Source: a virus. From it: a stretch of 24,090 nt of DNA. The notes beneath the pieces were generated by a model that saw only the letters and a program-made list of their open reading frames with translations, was not told the origin of the DNA and did not search any database. The DNA is taken from positions 1 through 24,090 of the IMG/VR virus record IMGVR_UViG_3300005527_000289; one strand, given 5' to 3'. Of the stretch, positions 8,015 through 14,412 are shown one piece after another. How positions within the stretch are numbered: the first letter of the stretch is position 1; each line of letters opens with the position of its first letter. A program made the position numbers and the translations under genes.

Positions 8015-9175
8015 TTATCTACAAATTATTTTGTCGGTATCTTTTTTAGGGATGTTTAAAATAATTTTTTTTAAAACATCAGATTCTCTGTCAAATACAT
8101 AAGCGGGGATTGAGGTACCTCTAAGGTCAGGATTAATTCTAAATCTAATTGATAATCTTTTTTCATTACACCCTCTTTGACCTAAATTAGACCAATAGAA
8201 TTGAATGTATTTTGACGGTATAATAGTATAATCATCATATATTAAACCGTCCATATTACCTGACAAGTTATCAAGGAAAGTTTCAGCAATTGGTAACTTT
8301 TCAACCCACTTGAATATAGCGTCTATGGTGTGGTTATATATTCCTAAATGAGTTGGTTTAAAAGATGATAAATCGCTTTGTTTAAAAATAGAAAAGAATT
8401 CGGACAAATAACTATCAATGTTAGTATCCATCATTTTTATCTCAAACTTTGACCCCGCACTAAAAAGGATTTCTTCATTACCATTATCATCAATAACATA
8501 TAAAGGTTTTTTAGAAACAACATCAATTTTAGTTGGGTTAGATGATTCTAAAGATTCAACTATACAAGATTTAATATCTTCTAGTAGTTCGGTGAATTCA
8601 TTCTCATCGGAAGTTTGTTTAAGTTTATCTATAATATCAATAAATTTATCGGTACTTTCTTCACCACATTTATAATTTAAACTTAACCCAGTTCGTTTAG
8701 GGTCAAAATATTCACCAACAAAACTGTTTTCGTATTGGGTATATTCGGTCTGACGAACATTTTTAAGTATTTCCTCTAAATCATCAGGTATAATACCCTC
8801 TCTACTTATTTGTTTAAGTTTTCTTTTTAAAGGTACATTTTCCACTTCATTACCATCTATAAATTTTGCAATGGTTTTTAGTATGCTAATAGTTCTATCT
8901 TCATATTGTAATGATAACTCTAAAATCTTAGGTAGTAACCCAACATTTTTATGACCAAAAAATTTGTGTATTGACCTTATAGAATCATTTAATGATTTTT
9001 TAAGTTTGTCGTCTAAAGTATCCCTCAATGATTTTAATCTACACGATGGACTGTTAATGTTTCTTGACGTTTTACATAGTTTAGATAAATAATCACGGGT
9101 GTCCGCATTTGTTACGACTTCACCATCAGATTCAAAAATACGGTTGTACTGACTTTCAGACATTATGAATTTCAT
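8015..9175 (-). CDS. Hypothetical protein, 386 aa, lytic-phage accessory
   Basis: Not recognised. The first residues, MKFIMSESQYNRIFE, form a short tag of the type M-K-hydrophobic-[ST]-E-x-Q; a similar MKYIITEG string sits inside the upstream SOD fusion protein and FEGFD opens the HAD protein. Residues about 20-150 are Lys/Asp/Glu-rich and probably helical. The C-terminal third is more ordered (QFYWSNLGQRGC, RLSIRFRINPDLRG). FEIKMMD near residue 246 resembles an E-x-K, but no full nuclease motif set can be assembled. No membrane segment or signal peptide is seen. ATG 9175 follows the upstream stop by one base (TAA-n-ATG), so it is translationally coupled to the SOD-nuclease gene and may act with it. 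Real gene by length, strand and packing; function unknown. Confidence 0.6.
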   Translation of the reverse strand: MKFIMSESQYNRIFESDGEVVTNADTRDYLSKLCKTSRNINSPSCRLKSLRDTLDDKLKKSLNDSIRSIHKFFGHKNVGLLPKILELSLQYEDRTISILKTIAKFIDGNEVENVPLKRKLKQISREGIIPDDLEEILKNVRQTEYTQYENSFVGEYFDPKRTGLSLNYKCGEESTDKFIDIIDKLKQTSDENEFTELLEDIKSCIVESLESSNPTKIDVVSKKPLYVIDDNGNEEILFSAGSKFEIKMMDTNIDSYLSEFFSIFKQSDLSSFKPTHLGIYNHTIDAIFKWVEKLPIAETFLDNLSGNMDGLIYDDYTIIPSKYIQFYWSNLGQRGCNEKRLSIRFRINPDLRGTSIPAYVFDRESDVLKKIILNIPKKDTDKIICR

Positions 9176-9176
9176 A

Positions 9177-10706
9177 TTAATAAATATCCTTTATTAAGTT
9201 ATTGTCAGGTATAACATATTTACCATTAGTTATTTTGACATTTTTATTATCAAAAATCATAATTTTACCACTAGTACTTGCAAAAATTAACCAATCAGTT
9301 GTATATTGTTTTATTTGACCAGTATCATTCATTGTATATTCCCCATTTGATAGGTCAAATGTTTTATATGGTTTTACTTGTGCAGTGAAAATGTTATTAT
9401 CAATTTTAACTCTACAATCAATTCCACCGACAGCATCTTCCAAACTACCAAGTTCTCCCACTTTTTCTACATTATCTTCACCATAGATTTCTTTAAGTTT
9501 GGTAACAACCATCTCTTCAGTAGCATCACCAATTTTGTTGGTACTACCTAATGTTGCCATTATGTTTTCAAATGTCGGAGATGAAATTGTAAAAATTCTA
9601 AATTTAAATTCATTAACAACCTCAATAAGTTTTTTAGATTCGTCTATTTGTTGTTTAACTGACTTACCATCAAATGATATTGTTGGTCTGTTTAATTTTG
9701 TTAATACTTTGTTAATGTCATTTATTAAAACACAGAACACCTCGTAGTTTGTATTAATTTTATTTAATACAGACCTACCAGGTTTTTCTAAATCATAGAT
9801 ACCATTCATTTGGTCAACACCATACTCATCTTTTTTATAGTAGTTGTCAGGAAATACATCTGATAATATTTTTTCAATCCCATATCGGTAAATCTTTTTA
9901 ACATACTTGTTGGTGTTAAATATGTCTTTGTATTTAACAACATCGGACCTCTTACACCTATCGGAAACACCCTCAGTAATGATATATTTCATTTTAATAT
10001 TCTCATTAATTTTAGTTTGAGTTTTCATCTTCAACAGTTCGTTAACAAATTTCCAATTCACACATTTCCAAAAGTTACGGATATATTCATCTCTTTTATT
10101 TTGGTATTTTAAATAATATGCATGCTCCCATAAATCCAAACCTAATAGAGGGTAACCTCCATTTTTAATAATATTCATCAATGGATTATCTTGGTTTGGT
10201 GTTGAAATGATTTTTAATGTACCTCTTTTAGTTAAGACTAACCAAGCCCATCCTGAACCAAATCTATTTTTAGATATATCCTCAAATTTAGATTTAAATT
10301 CTTTAAAACTGCCAAATGACTGATTTATTTTTTTAAGTATCGGTCCATCACATTGTTGTTCTTTAGGTGATAACATTTTCCAAAACAAAGCGTGATTAAA
10401 TGCTCCACCAGCATTATTTCTAATTGTTTTGTTGTACTTACTGATTTTCTTAATAATATCCTCAAGTTCCACATCACCATATTCTTTTTTGGATAATGCG
10501 TCATTTAATTTTTTAACATATCCTTTATAGTGTTTATTGTAATGGAAATCCATTGTTTCAGCATCAATGAAATTTTTTAAAGCTGAATAGGCGTACGGCA
10601 ATTTCTCAATCCCAATTTTTTTCGCTTCACTAATAAGTGTTCTTTTAGCGGATTGTTTTTTAATATCTTCAGTAAGCAATTTTGCTTTTTCTTCTAACGA
10701 TTTCAT
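9177..10706 (-). CDS. Fe/Mn superoxide dismutase fused to PD-(D/E)xK-like domain
   Basis: Two-part protein of 509 residues. Residues about 33-225 are an iron/manganese superoxide dismutase, which converts superoxide to oxygen and hydrogen peroxide. Conserved segments are LPYAYSALKNFIDAETMDFH, NNAGGAFNHALFW, FGSGWAWLVL, NQDNPLM and LDLWEHAYYLKYQNKRDEY. The four metal ligands are intact (H55, H105, D191, H195), as are second-shell H59 and Y63. Gly at 101 with Gln at 172 (NQD) is the Mn-type arrangement. After a short linker, residues 239-509 begin MKYIITEG and carry G393-D-A-T-E-E, G428-I-D430 and Q443-V-K445 before KQYTTDWLIFAS, the E...D...QxK pattern of restriction-endonuclease-fold nucleases. 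Family knowledge supports the SOD part strongly; the nuclease part is inferred from motifs. The gene lies between a SNF2 helicase and the unknown 386-residue protein, both on the same strand. ATG 10706 is first in frame; the 32-residue N-terminal extension is Lys/Glu-rich. Confidence 0.85.
   Translation of the reverse strand: MKSLEEKAKLLTEDIKKQSAKRTLISEAKKIGIEKLPYAYSALKNFIDAETMDFHYNKHYKGYVKKLNDALSKKEYGDVELEDIIKKISKYNKTIRNNAGGAFNHALFWKMLSPKEQQCDGPILKKINQSFGSFKEFKSKFEDISKNRFGSGWAWLVLTKRGTLKIISTPNQDNPLMNIIKNGGYPLLGLDLWEHAYYLKYQNKRDEYIRNFWKCVNWKFVNELLKMKTQTKINENIKMKYIITEGVSDRCKRSDVVKYKDIFNTNKYVKKIYRYGIEKILSDVFPDNYYKKDEYGVDQMNGIYDLEKPGRSVLNKINTNYEVFCVLINDINKVLTKLNRPTISFDGKSVKQQIDESKKLIEVVNEFKFRIFTISSPTFENIMATLGSTNKIGDATEEMVVTKLKEIYGEDNVEKVGELGSLEDAVGGIDCRVKIDNNIFTAQVKPYKTFDLSNGEYTMNDTGQIKQYTTDWLIFASTSGKIMIFDNKNVKITNGKYVIPDNNLIKDIY
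9180..9186 (-). promoter_or_regulatory. TATTTAT overlapping the SOD gene's 3' end
   Basis: GGATATTTATTAATATG on the minus strand. The heptamer lies inside the last codons (D-I-Y-stop) of the SOD fusion gene and only 4 bases before ATG 9175. The same GGATATTTATYAATATG layout precedes ATG 12568. It may be coincidence here, since the bases also code for protein. Confidence 0.2.
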
Positions 10707-10723
10707 ATTCTTAATATATTACT

Positions 10724-10730
10724 ATAAATA
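10724..10730 (-). promoter_or_regulatory. TATTTAT element upstream of SOD fusion
   Basis: TCGGCTTATTTATAGTA on the minus strand, 17 bases before ATG 10706. The 14-base string TCGGCTTATTTATA is identical to that at 17778-17791, which precedes the HAD gene, although there it overlaps a terminator stem. Confidence 0.35.
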
Positions 10731-10748
10731 AGCCGAAACCTCAAAATA

Positions 10749-12518
10749 TCACTTAGAATGTATACGATTCATTATTTCTTGTACAACATCACTCTTATCA
10801 ATATTATCTCCCATTACGGTATCAATCACATTTTTCTTATTTGATAAAATATCATATATTGCTCCCTCAATAGAGTTTTCAAATATAGGATAATAAATTG
10901 ACACACTATTCTTTTGACCGAATCTATAAGCTCGGTCCTCTGCTTGTTGGTGGTCTGATGGAACAAATGATAAGTCATTCATAATACATGCCTCACCAGC
11001 GGTGAGAGTAATTCCGACACCCGCGGCTTTAAGGTTCCCAACAAATACTTTGATTTTATCGTTCTCTTGGAATTGGTCAACGGCATTTTGGCGATGAGGT
11101 TTACTACATGACCCATCTAAATAAACCGCTTGTTTACCAAAGTGTTGATAAATTTTTTGTAGTGTGTCTGTAAAGTTTGTAAATATGATGACCTTTTTAT
11201 CTTGGTCAATAATACTTTGAGCTAATTCTATTGTGGTATTTATTTTTTCTTCGGCAATTACTTGTCTAACCTTCATCAACTTACTAAATTGAATCGTTAA
11301 TGATGAAGATTCTTCTTTTTTATTTTCATACCAATTATAATACTCACCCATTAAACCTTCGTAGTTTTTTGATTTGAGTCTTAGATATACTGGTGTGATT
11401 ATCTTGTCAGGTAAATCTAACACATCAGTTTTTAATCTCCTTAAAAATTGTCTTGATGTTCTATCCCTTAATTCCTCTAAGTTGGATGCTCCTGATGTAT
11501 TCCATACTTTTCTTTTACCTGCATTAAATTGATACCCCTGACAATATCTAATTGCGTAAGCCATCCAATTCTGAGCAACGGGACTTTCAATTAAGTTTAA
11601 TAAATTATAATAATTCATTGGTCGTGATGTCATTGGTGTTCCCGTTAACAACCAAAGATATTTTGTTTTTGATGCAAAATTATTTACAAGTTTGGTCCTT
11701 TGAGCCTGACCATTTTGAATGTAGTGAGCCTCATCAATGATGATTAGTTCAGGATTAAATTGAGATATTAATGTTTCTTCTTTTGATTTTAATTCGTGGA
11801 AGTTCTTTAGTATATCATAATTAATTATCAGGAAATCATGTTCTAATGAAAAGTTTTTACCTTCAGCAATATAAACACTTCTGTCAGTATAGTTTGCAAT
11901 TTCTCTTTGCCAATTTATTTTTAACGATGCAGGACATATAATCAAAACTCTTTTTGCTCCTGTTTCTAAAGCGGCAATAATTGTTGATGTGGTCTTACCT
12001 AATCCCATATCATCCGCTAAGATAAATCTTTTAGTACCTACCAATTTCTCAATAGATTCTTTCTGATGTGATAATGGGGGTCTATGTTCGTATTTAGAAT
12101 AATCAATCTCAACTTTTTCAGTGGTGTGAGTTTTTATTATGGCACTTTTAGGTAACCAAAAGTCATGAAGTTGTTCAGATTCAAACACCTTACCCCAAAT
12201 ATGATAAGCCTTGTCTTTCTCAACCAATAATTTCTCAACCCATATTTTTTCAGGTATGGTTGTATATAGTTTTTCATCAGATATTTTTTTAGCAAAATAA
12301 GGGTCAAGGTCAACCCATTTTTTGGCGACTTTAGGATTAACACCTGAATAGTTTATAATATAATCTGATTGTGAGCGTGTAGGAACAAAGCTCTTATTCG
12401 TTAAGAACTTATTCTTTAAATTTATCAAAAAGTTATTTGACCCTTGATATTCTTCCAATATATTAAGAGCCTTTCTTTCAACAACTTCAAAATTACTTTT
12501 TATTTCGTTATTTTCCAA
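10749..12518 (-). CDS. SNF2-family DNA helicase/translocase, TTG start
   Basis: Superfamily 2 ATPase of the SNF2 type (SMARCAL1-like layout), 589 residues; in T4-like phages a related role, branch migration and recombination-dependent replication, is filled by UvsW. N-terminal residues 1-150 are an accessory region. Motif I is LADDMGLGKT (167-176), motif Ia LIICPASLKINWQ (192-204), motif II IDEAH (261-265), motif III LTGTP (291-295), followed by the second RecA lobe with VIIFTNFT (443-450), VYLDGS (465-470), GVGITLTAGE and motif VI QAEDRAYRFGQ (525-535). All core motifs are intact. The frame starts at TTG 12518: an in-frame stop lies four codons upstream, and no ATG occurs before motif I. It stops with TGA. 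First gene of the minus-strand operon, diverging from the 12568 gene across 49 bases. Confidence 0.92.
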   Translation of the reverse strand: MENNEIKSNFEVVERKALNILEEYQGSNNFLINLKNKFLTNKSFVPTRSQSDYIINYSGVNPKVAKKWVDLDPYFAKKISDEKLYTTIPEKIWVEKLLVEKDKAYHIWGKVFESEQLHDFWLPKSAIIKTHTTEKVEIDYSKYEHRPPLSHQKESIEKLVGTKRFILADDMGLGKTTSTIIAALETGAKRVLIICPASLKINWQREIANYTDRSVYIAEGKNFSLEHDFLIINYDILKNFHELKSKEETLISQFNPELIIIDEAHYIQNGQAQRTKLVNNFASKTKYLWLLTGTPMTSRPMNYYNLLNLIESPVAQNWMAYAIRYCQGYQFNAGKRKVWNTSGASNLEELRDRTSRQFLRRLKTDVLDLPDKIITPVYLRLKSKNYEGLMGEYYNWYENKKEESSSLTIQFSKLMKVRQVIAEEKINTTIELAQSIIDQDKKVIIFTNFTDTLQKIYQHFGKQAVYLDGSCSKPHRQNAVDQFQENDKIKVFVGNLKAAGVGITLTAGEACIMNDLSFVPSDHQQAEDRAYRFGQKNSVSIYYPIFENSIEGAIYDILSNKKNVIDTVMGDNIDKSDVVQEIMNRIHSK

Positions 12519-12528
12519 AACTAAAGTT

Positions 12529-12553
12529 TAATTATAAATAATAATCATAATTA
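12529..12553. promoter_or_regulatory. Inverted repeat in the divergent intergenic region
   Basis: TAATTAT (12529-12535) and ATAATTA (12547-12553) with an 11-base spacer form a dyad centred between the divergent helicase and 12568 starts. It could bind a dimeric regulator such as a ribbon-helix-helix protein, but AT-rich dyads arise easily by chance. Confidence 0.25.
12534..12540 (-). promoter_or_regulatory. TATTTAT element upstream of helicase
   Basis: TATTTAT on the minus strand, 15 bases before the TTG start at 12518; the spacing matches other copies. Read on the plus strand, 12533-12540 is TATAAATA, the T4 late-promoter word, 27 bases before ATG 12568, so orientation here is ambiguous. 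Confidence 0.3.
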
Positions 12554-12556
12554 GGA

Positions 12557-12563
12557 TATTTAT
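12557..12563 (+). promoter_or_regulatory. TATTTAT element 4 bases before ATG 12568
   Basis: GGATATTTATCAATATG: the heptamer ends only 4 bases before the start codon. If it is a -10 element the mRNA would be nearly leaderless. ATATTTATCAATA is shared with 14365-14377 upstream of the sheath gene. Confidence 0.3.
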
Positions 12564-12567
12564 CAAT

Positions 12568-13083
12568 ATGTCAGAAAATAAAGTTCCAATAACAAGATTA
12601 GGTAAATTCTTTGGTGCTGAAGATTTTAATTTGGATATCTCTATGGGTGAAGAATGGTTACACGGAGATATGAATTTTACATTGGTATTATATAGAATTG
12701 ACCGTAAAAAAACTGTCACAGATGATGTGTATGGTGAGACTGTTAGTGATGGTATCAAATTTTTACCTCCTATAGAATTTAAAGCATTTGTACAGGTTAT
12801 GGCTCCTGAAAATAAAAATGTGGGTAATTCTAAAATAGAACAATTTGAACCTGGTAATATTAGAGTATCGGTTTATCAATCACATTTGGATGAATTAGGT
12901 ATTGATATTGAATTTGGTGATTATATAGCTTATTACGAAACTGAAACACGAGTTAGATATTACACGGTTAATAATGATGGTCGTGTTGTTTCTGACAACA
13001 AACACACATATGGTGGTTATAAACCATTTTATAAAACTATTATTGCGTCTCCTGTTGGACCAAATGAATTTAACGGATTATAA
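12568..13083 (+). CDS. Probable neck/head-closure protein (gp14-like)
   Basis: Protein of 171 residues, likely a component of the head-to-tail joint. The central part has YGE...KFLPPIEFKAFVQVMAPE, followed by ISMG-, VSVYQSHLDELGIDIEFGDY and RYYTVNNDGRV, a beta-rich build that fits small head-closure or neck proteins. Placement is the main support: it lies immediately upstream (4 bases) of the gp15-like gene, where T4 has gene 14, and diverges from the operon containing gp13. T4 gp14 is longer (256 residues), and the sequence similarity I can see is not decisive. It could instead be another connector protein. ATG 12568 is the only reasonable start; the next Met in frame is residue 27. Confidence 0.5.
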   Translation: MSENKVPITRLGKFFGAEDFNLDISMGEEWLHGDMNFTLVLYRIDRKKTVTDDVYGETVSDGIKFLPPIEFKAFVQVMAPENKNVGNSKIEQFEPGNIRVSVYQSHLDELGIDIEFGDYIAYYETETRVRYYTVNNDGRVVSDNKHTYGGYKPFYKTIIASPVGPNEFNGL

Positions 13084-13087
13084 TTAA

Positions 13088-14125
13088 ATGGCTTTACCAA
13101 AAAAAATAAAAAAAGACATTCCACTAACTGAACAAAAAACTCTTTTACCGAGAAGACAAGAGTTAGTAGATAAAATTAATAGAGATGGTACTTACCTTCC
13201 TAAATCAATTCTTCATGCAGATTTAGATGGTGGTATGTTAGAGTTTGTTAAGAACGATTTAAAAACTGTCGTCACTGGAAAAGTAATACCAATGATAGAT
13301 ATTTTAATTACAACTCAAAATTGGGCTCAATTCGCACAAACTTGGGATATTCAAAACATTGACAAAAATGTGGAACCCCCTTTTATTACTGTAGTTAGAG
13401 TACCCGAAGTTAAATACGGGACTAACCCATCAACCGTTTATAATATACCAAATAGAAAACAATTTTTTTACGCTCAGGTACCAACTTGGGATGGACAAAG
13501 AAACGGACTTGACATATATAAAATACCTCAACCTGTTCCCGTTGATATAACATTCCAAGTCAAAATAGTTTGTAACAGAATGAGGGAGTTAAATAAATTT
13601 AATCAAATTGTTATTGAGAAATTTGCCTCAAGACAGGCTTATACTAATATTAAAGGTCATTATATTCCTATAATAATGAACGGAATAACCGACGAATCTG
13701 TAAATGACATTGAGAAAAGAAAATATTATGTCCAAAGTTACGAATTCACAATGTTAGGATTTTTAATTGATGAAGACGAATTTGAAGTTTCTCCCGCAGT
13801 GTCAAGAGTGTTACAAGTCTTAGAGTTGGAACAAAATAAAAGTAAGAAAAGAAAAAAGGAAAATTCAAATCCTGACAATTTATCAACGGTTGCATTATTT
13901 GTGGTTGGTAATAATGTATTGAGTGAGTTATTCAATTACACCGTTGATATTAACATCGGAAATATTTCAAATGTTGAATCTTTTGATGTTTATATTAATG
14001 ACGATTATTATGGTAGTGATTTAAGTTTAATACAAATTAACACTAACGATAGGTTACGAATTGAGATAACTAAAAATGATGACACAAAAGAAGCGACGAT
14101 AGAGTTTAATAATAAATTACTTTAA
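13088..14125 (+). CDS. gp15-like tail completion / sheath stabiliser
   Basis: Protein of 345 residues with the features of the T4 gp15 group, which caps the tail tube and sheath and docks the tail to the neck. Supporting segments are VPEVKYGTNPSTVYNIPNRK, PQPVPVDITFQVKIVCNRM, LNKFNQIVIEKFASRQAYT and the late EFTMLGFLID strand, an arrangement like gp15 where prolines and a long helix precede a final beta strand. T4 gp15 is 272 residues; here residues about 243-258 are a basic linker (KNKSKKRKKENSN) leading to an extra beta-rich domain of about 85 residues (to LRIEITKNDDTKEATIEF), possibly Ig-like. The gene follows the gp14-like gene by 4 bases, so it is co-translated. Its stop (TTAA) overlaps that of a convergent small gene by 4 bases. 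The group assignment is moderate, resting on pattern and position. Confidence 0.6.
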   Translation: MALPKKIKKDIPLTEQKTLLPRRQELVDKINRDGTYLPKSILHADLDGGMLEFVKNDLKTVVTGKVIPMIDILITTQNWAQFAQTWDIQNIDKNVEPPFITVVRVPEVKYGTNPSTVYNIPNRKQFFYAQVPTWDGQRNGLDIYKIPQPVPVDITFQVKIVCNRMRELNKFNQIVIEKFASRQAYTNIKGHYIPIIMNGITDESVNDIEKRKYYVQSYEFTMLGFLIDEDEFEVSPAVSRVLQVLELEQNKSKKRKKENSNPDNLSTVALFVVGNNVLSELFNYTVDINIGNISNVESFDVYINDDYYGSDLSLIQINTNDRLRIEITKNDDTKEATIEFNNKLL

Positions 14126-14286
14126 TTTTCACCGTAGATATCTTTAGACTCCTTACATTTTTCCATTATAAGTTTCTCAATAAATCTATAAATTTTAATC
14201 CCTCGTTTCTCACAATACTTTTTTAGAGTGTCATGAGCCTCTTTTGAAATCTTTAAATTCTTTATCTCTTTACCTTCATTTTCCAT
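14122..14286 (-). CDS. Small ribbon-helix-helix-like protein, 54 aa
   Basis: Short gene read directly from the minus strand: 54 residues, start ATG at 14286, stop TAA at 14122-14124. The core, KEIKNLKISKEAHDTLKKYC then EKRGIKIYRFIEKLIMEK, fits a ribbon-helix-helix DNA-binding fold: an N-terminal strand (IKNLKIS), helix 1 (KEAHDTLKKYCEKRG) and helix 2 (IYRFIEKLIMEKC). Such proteins (Arc, MetJ, CopG types) bind DNA as dimers and repress their own or neighbouring promoters. The gene is antisense to the transcript of the gp14/gp15 unit, whose terminator lies beyond it at 14336-14360. A palindrome abuts its start codon. No Shine-Dalgarno is seen. Helix prediction is by eye; an anti-restriction or toxin-antitoxin role is not indicated, and a phage regulator is the simplest view. 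Confidence 0.65.
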   Translation of the reverse strand: MENEGKEIKNLKISKEAHDTLKKYCEKRGIKIYRFIEKLIMEKCKESKDIYGEN

Positions 14287-14287
14287 A

Positions 14288-14314
14288 GTAGAAAAAAGGC
14301 AGAATTTATTCTAC
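14288..14314. promoter_or_regulatory. Palindromic operator candidate next to RHH gene
   Basis: GTAGAA (14288-14293) and TTCTAC (14309-14314) flank a nested palindrome AGAAT-TT-ATTCT (14301-14312), one base upstream of the RHH start codon. Position and symmetry suit autoregulation by a dimeric RHH protein; unproven. Confidence 0.35.
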
Positions 14315-14321
14315 CTAATTT

Positions 14322-14328
14322 ATAAATA
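14322..14328 (-). promoter_or_regulatory. TATTTAT element upstream of RHH gene
   Basis: TATTTAT on the minus strand, 35 bases before ATG 14286. If it is a promoter element, the palindrome at 14288-14314 would lie over the initial transcribed region, a good place for repression. On the plus strand the same bases read TATAAATA. Confidence 0.3.
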
Positions 14329-14335
14329 CTTGCCA

Positions 14336-14360
14336 CAAAGTAAAGTACTTTGGTTTTTTT
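14336..14360 (+). terminator. Terminator of the gp14-gp15 unit
   Basis: CAAAGTA / TACTTTG stem (7 bp) with a 3-base loop AAG, one G, then seven T. It lies 211 bases after the gp15 stop, so the transcript reads antisense through the whole RHH gene before ending. Confidence 0.7.
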
Positions 14361-14365
14361 CAGAA

Positions 14366-14372
14366 TATTTAT
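14366..14372 (+). promoter_or_regulatory. TATTTAT element upstream of tail sheath
   Basis: AATATTTATCAATAAAAT just after the preceding terminator and 40 bases before ATG 14413. The A-rich leader (AAATAAATAAATAAAAAACC) lacks a Shine-Dalgarno. Placement directly after a terminator is what a promoter for the sheath gene would need. Confidence 0.4.
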
Positions 14373-14412
14373 CAATAAAATAAAAATAAATAAATAAAAA
14401 ACCAAAAAAATA

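Noticed and set aside
8459-8470. FEIK in the 386-residue protein as a PD-(D/E)xK active site
   Set aside because: No matching upstream Asp/Glu pair in a fitting strand context; one E-x-K is too weak.
14321-14328. TATAAATA on the plus strand as a T4-type late promoter
   Set aside because: It would be followed within 15 bases by a terminator. Copies at 7991 and 10723 point antisense into genes, so the reverse-complement reading (TATTTAT) fits the gene starts better.
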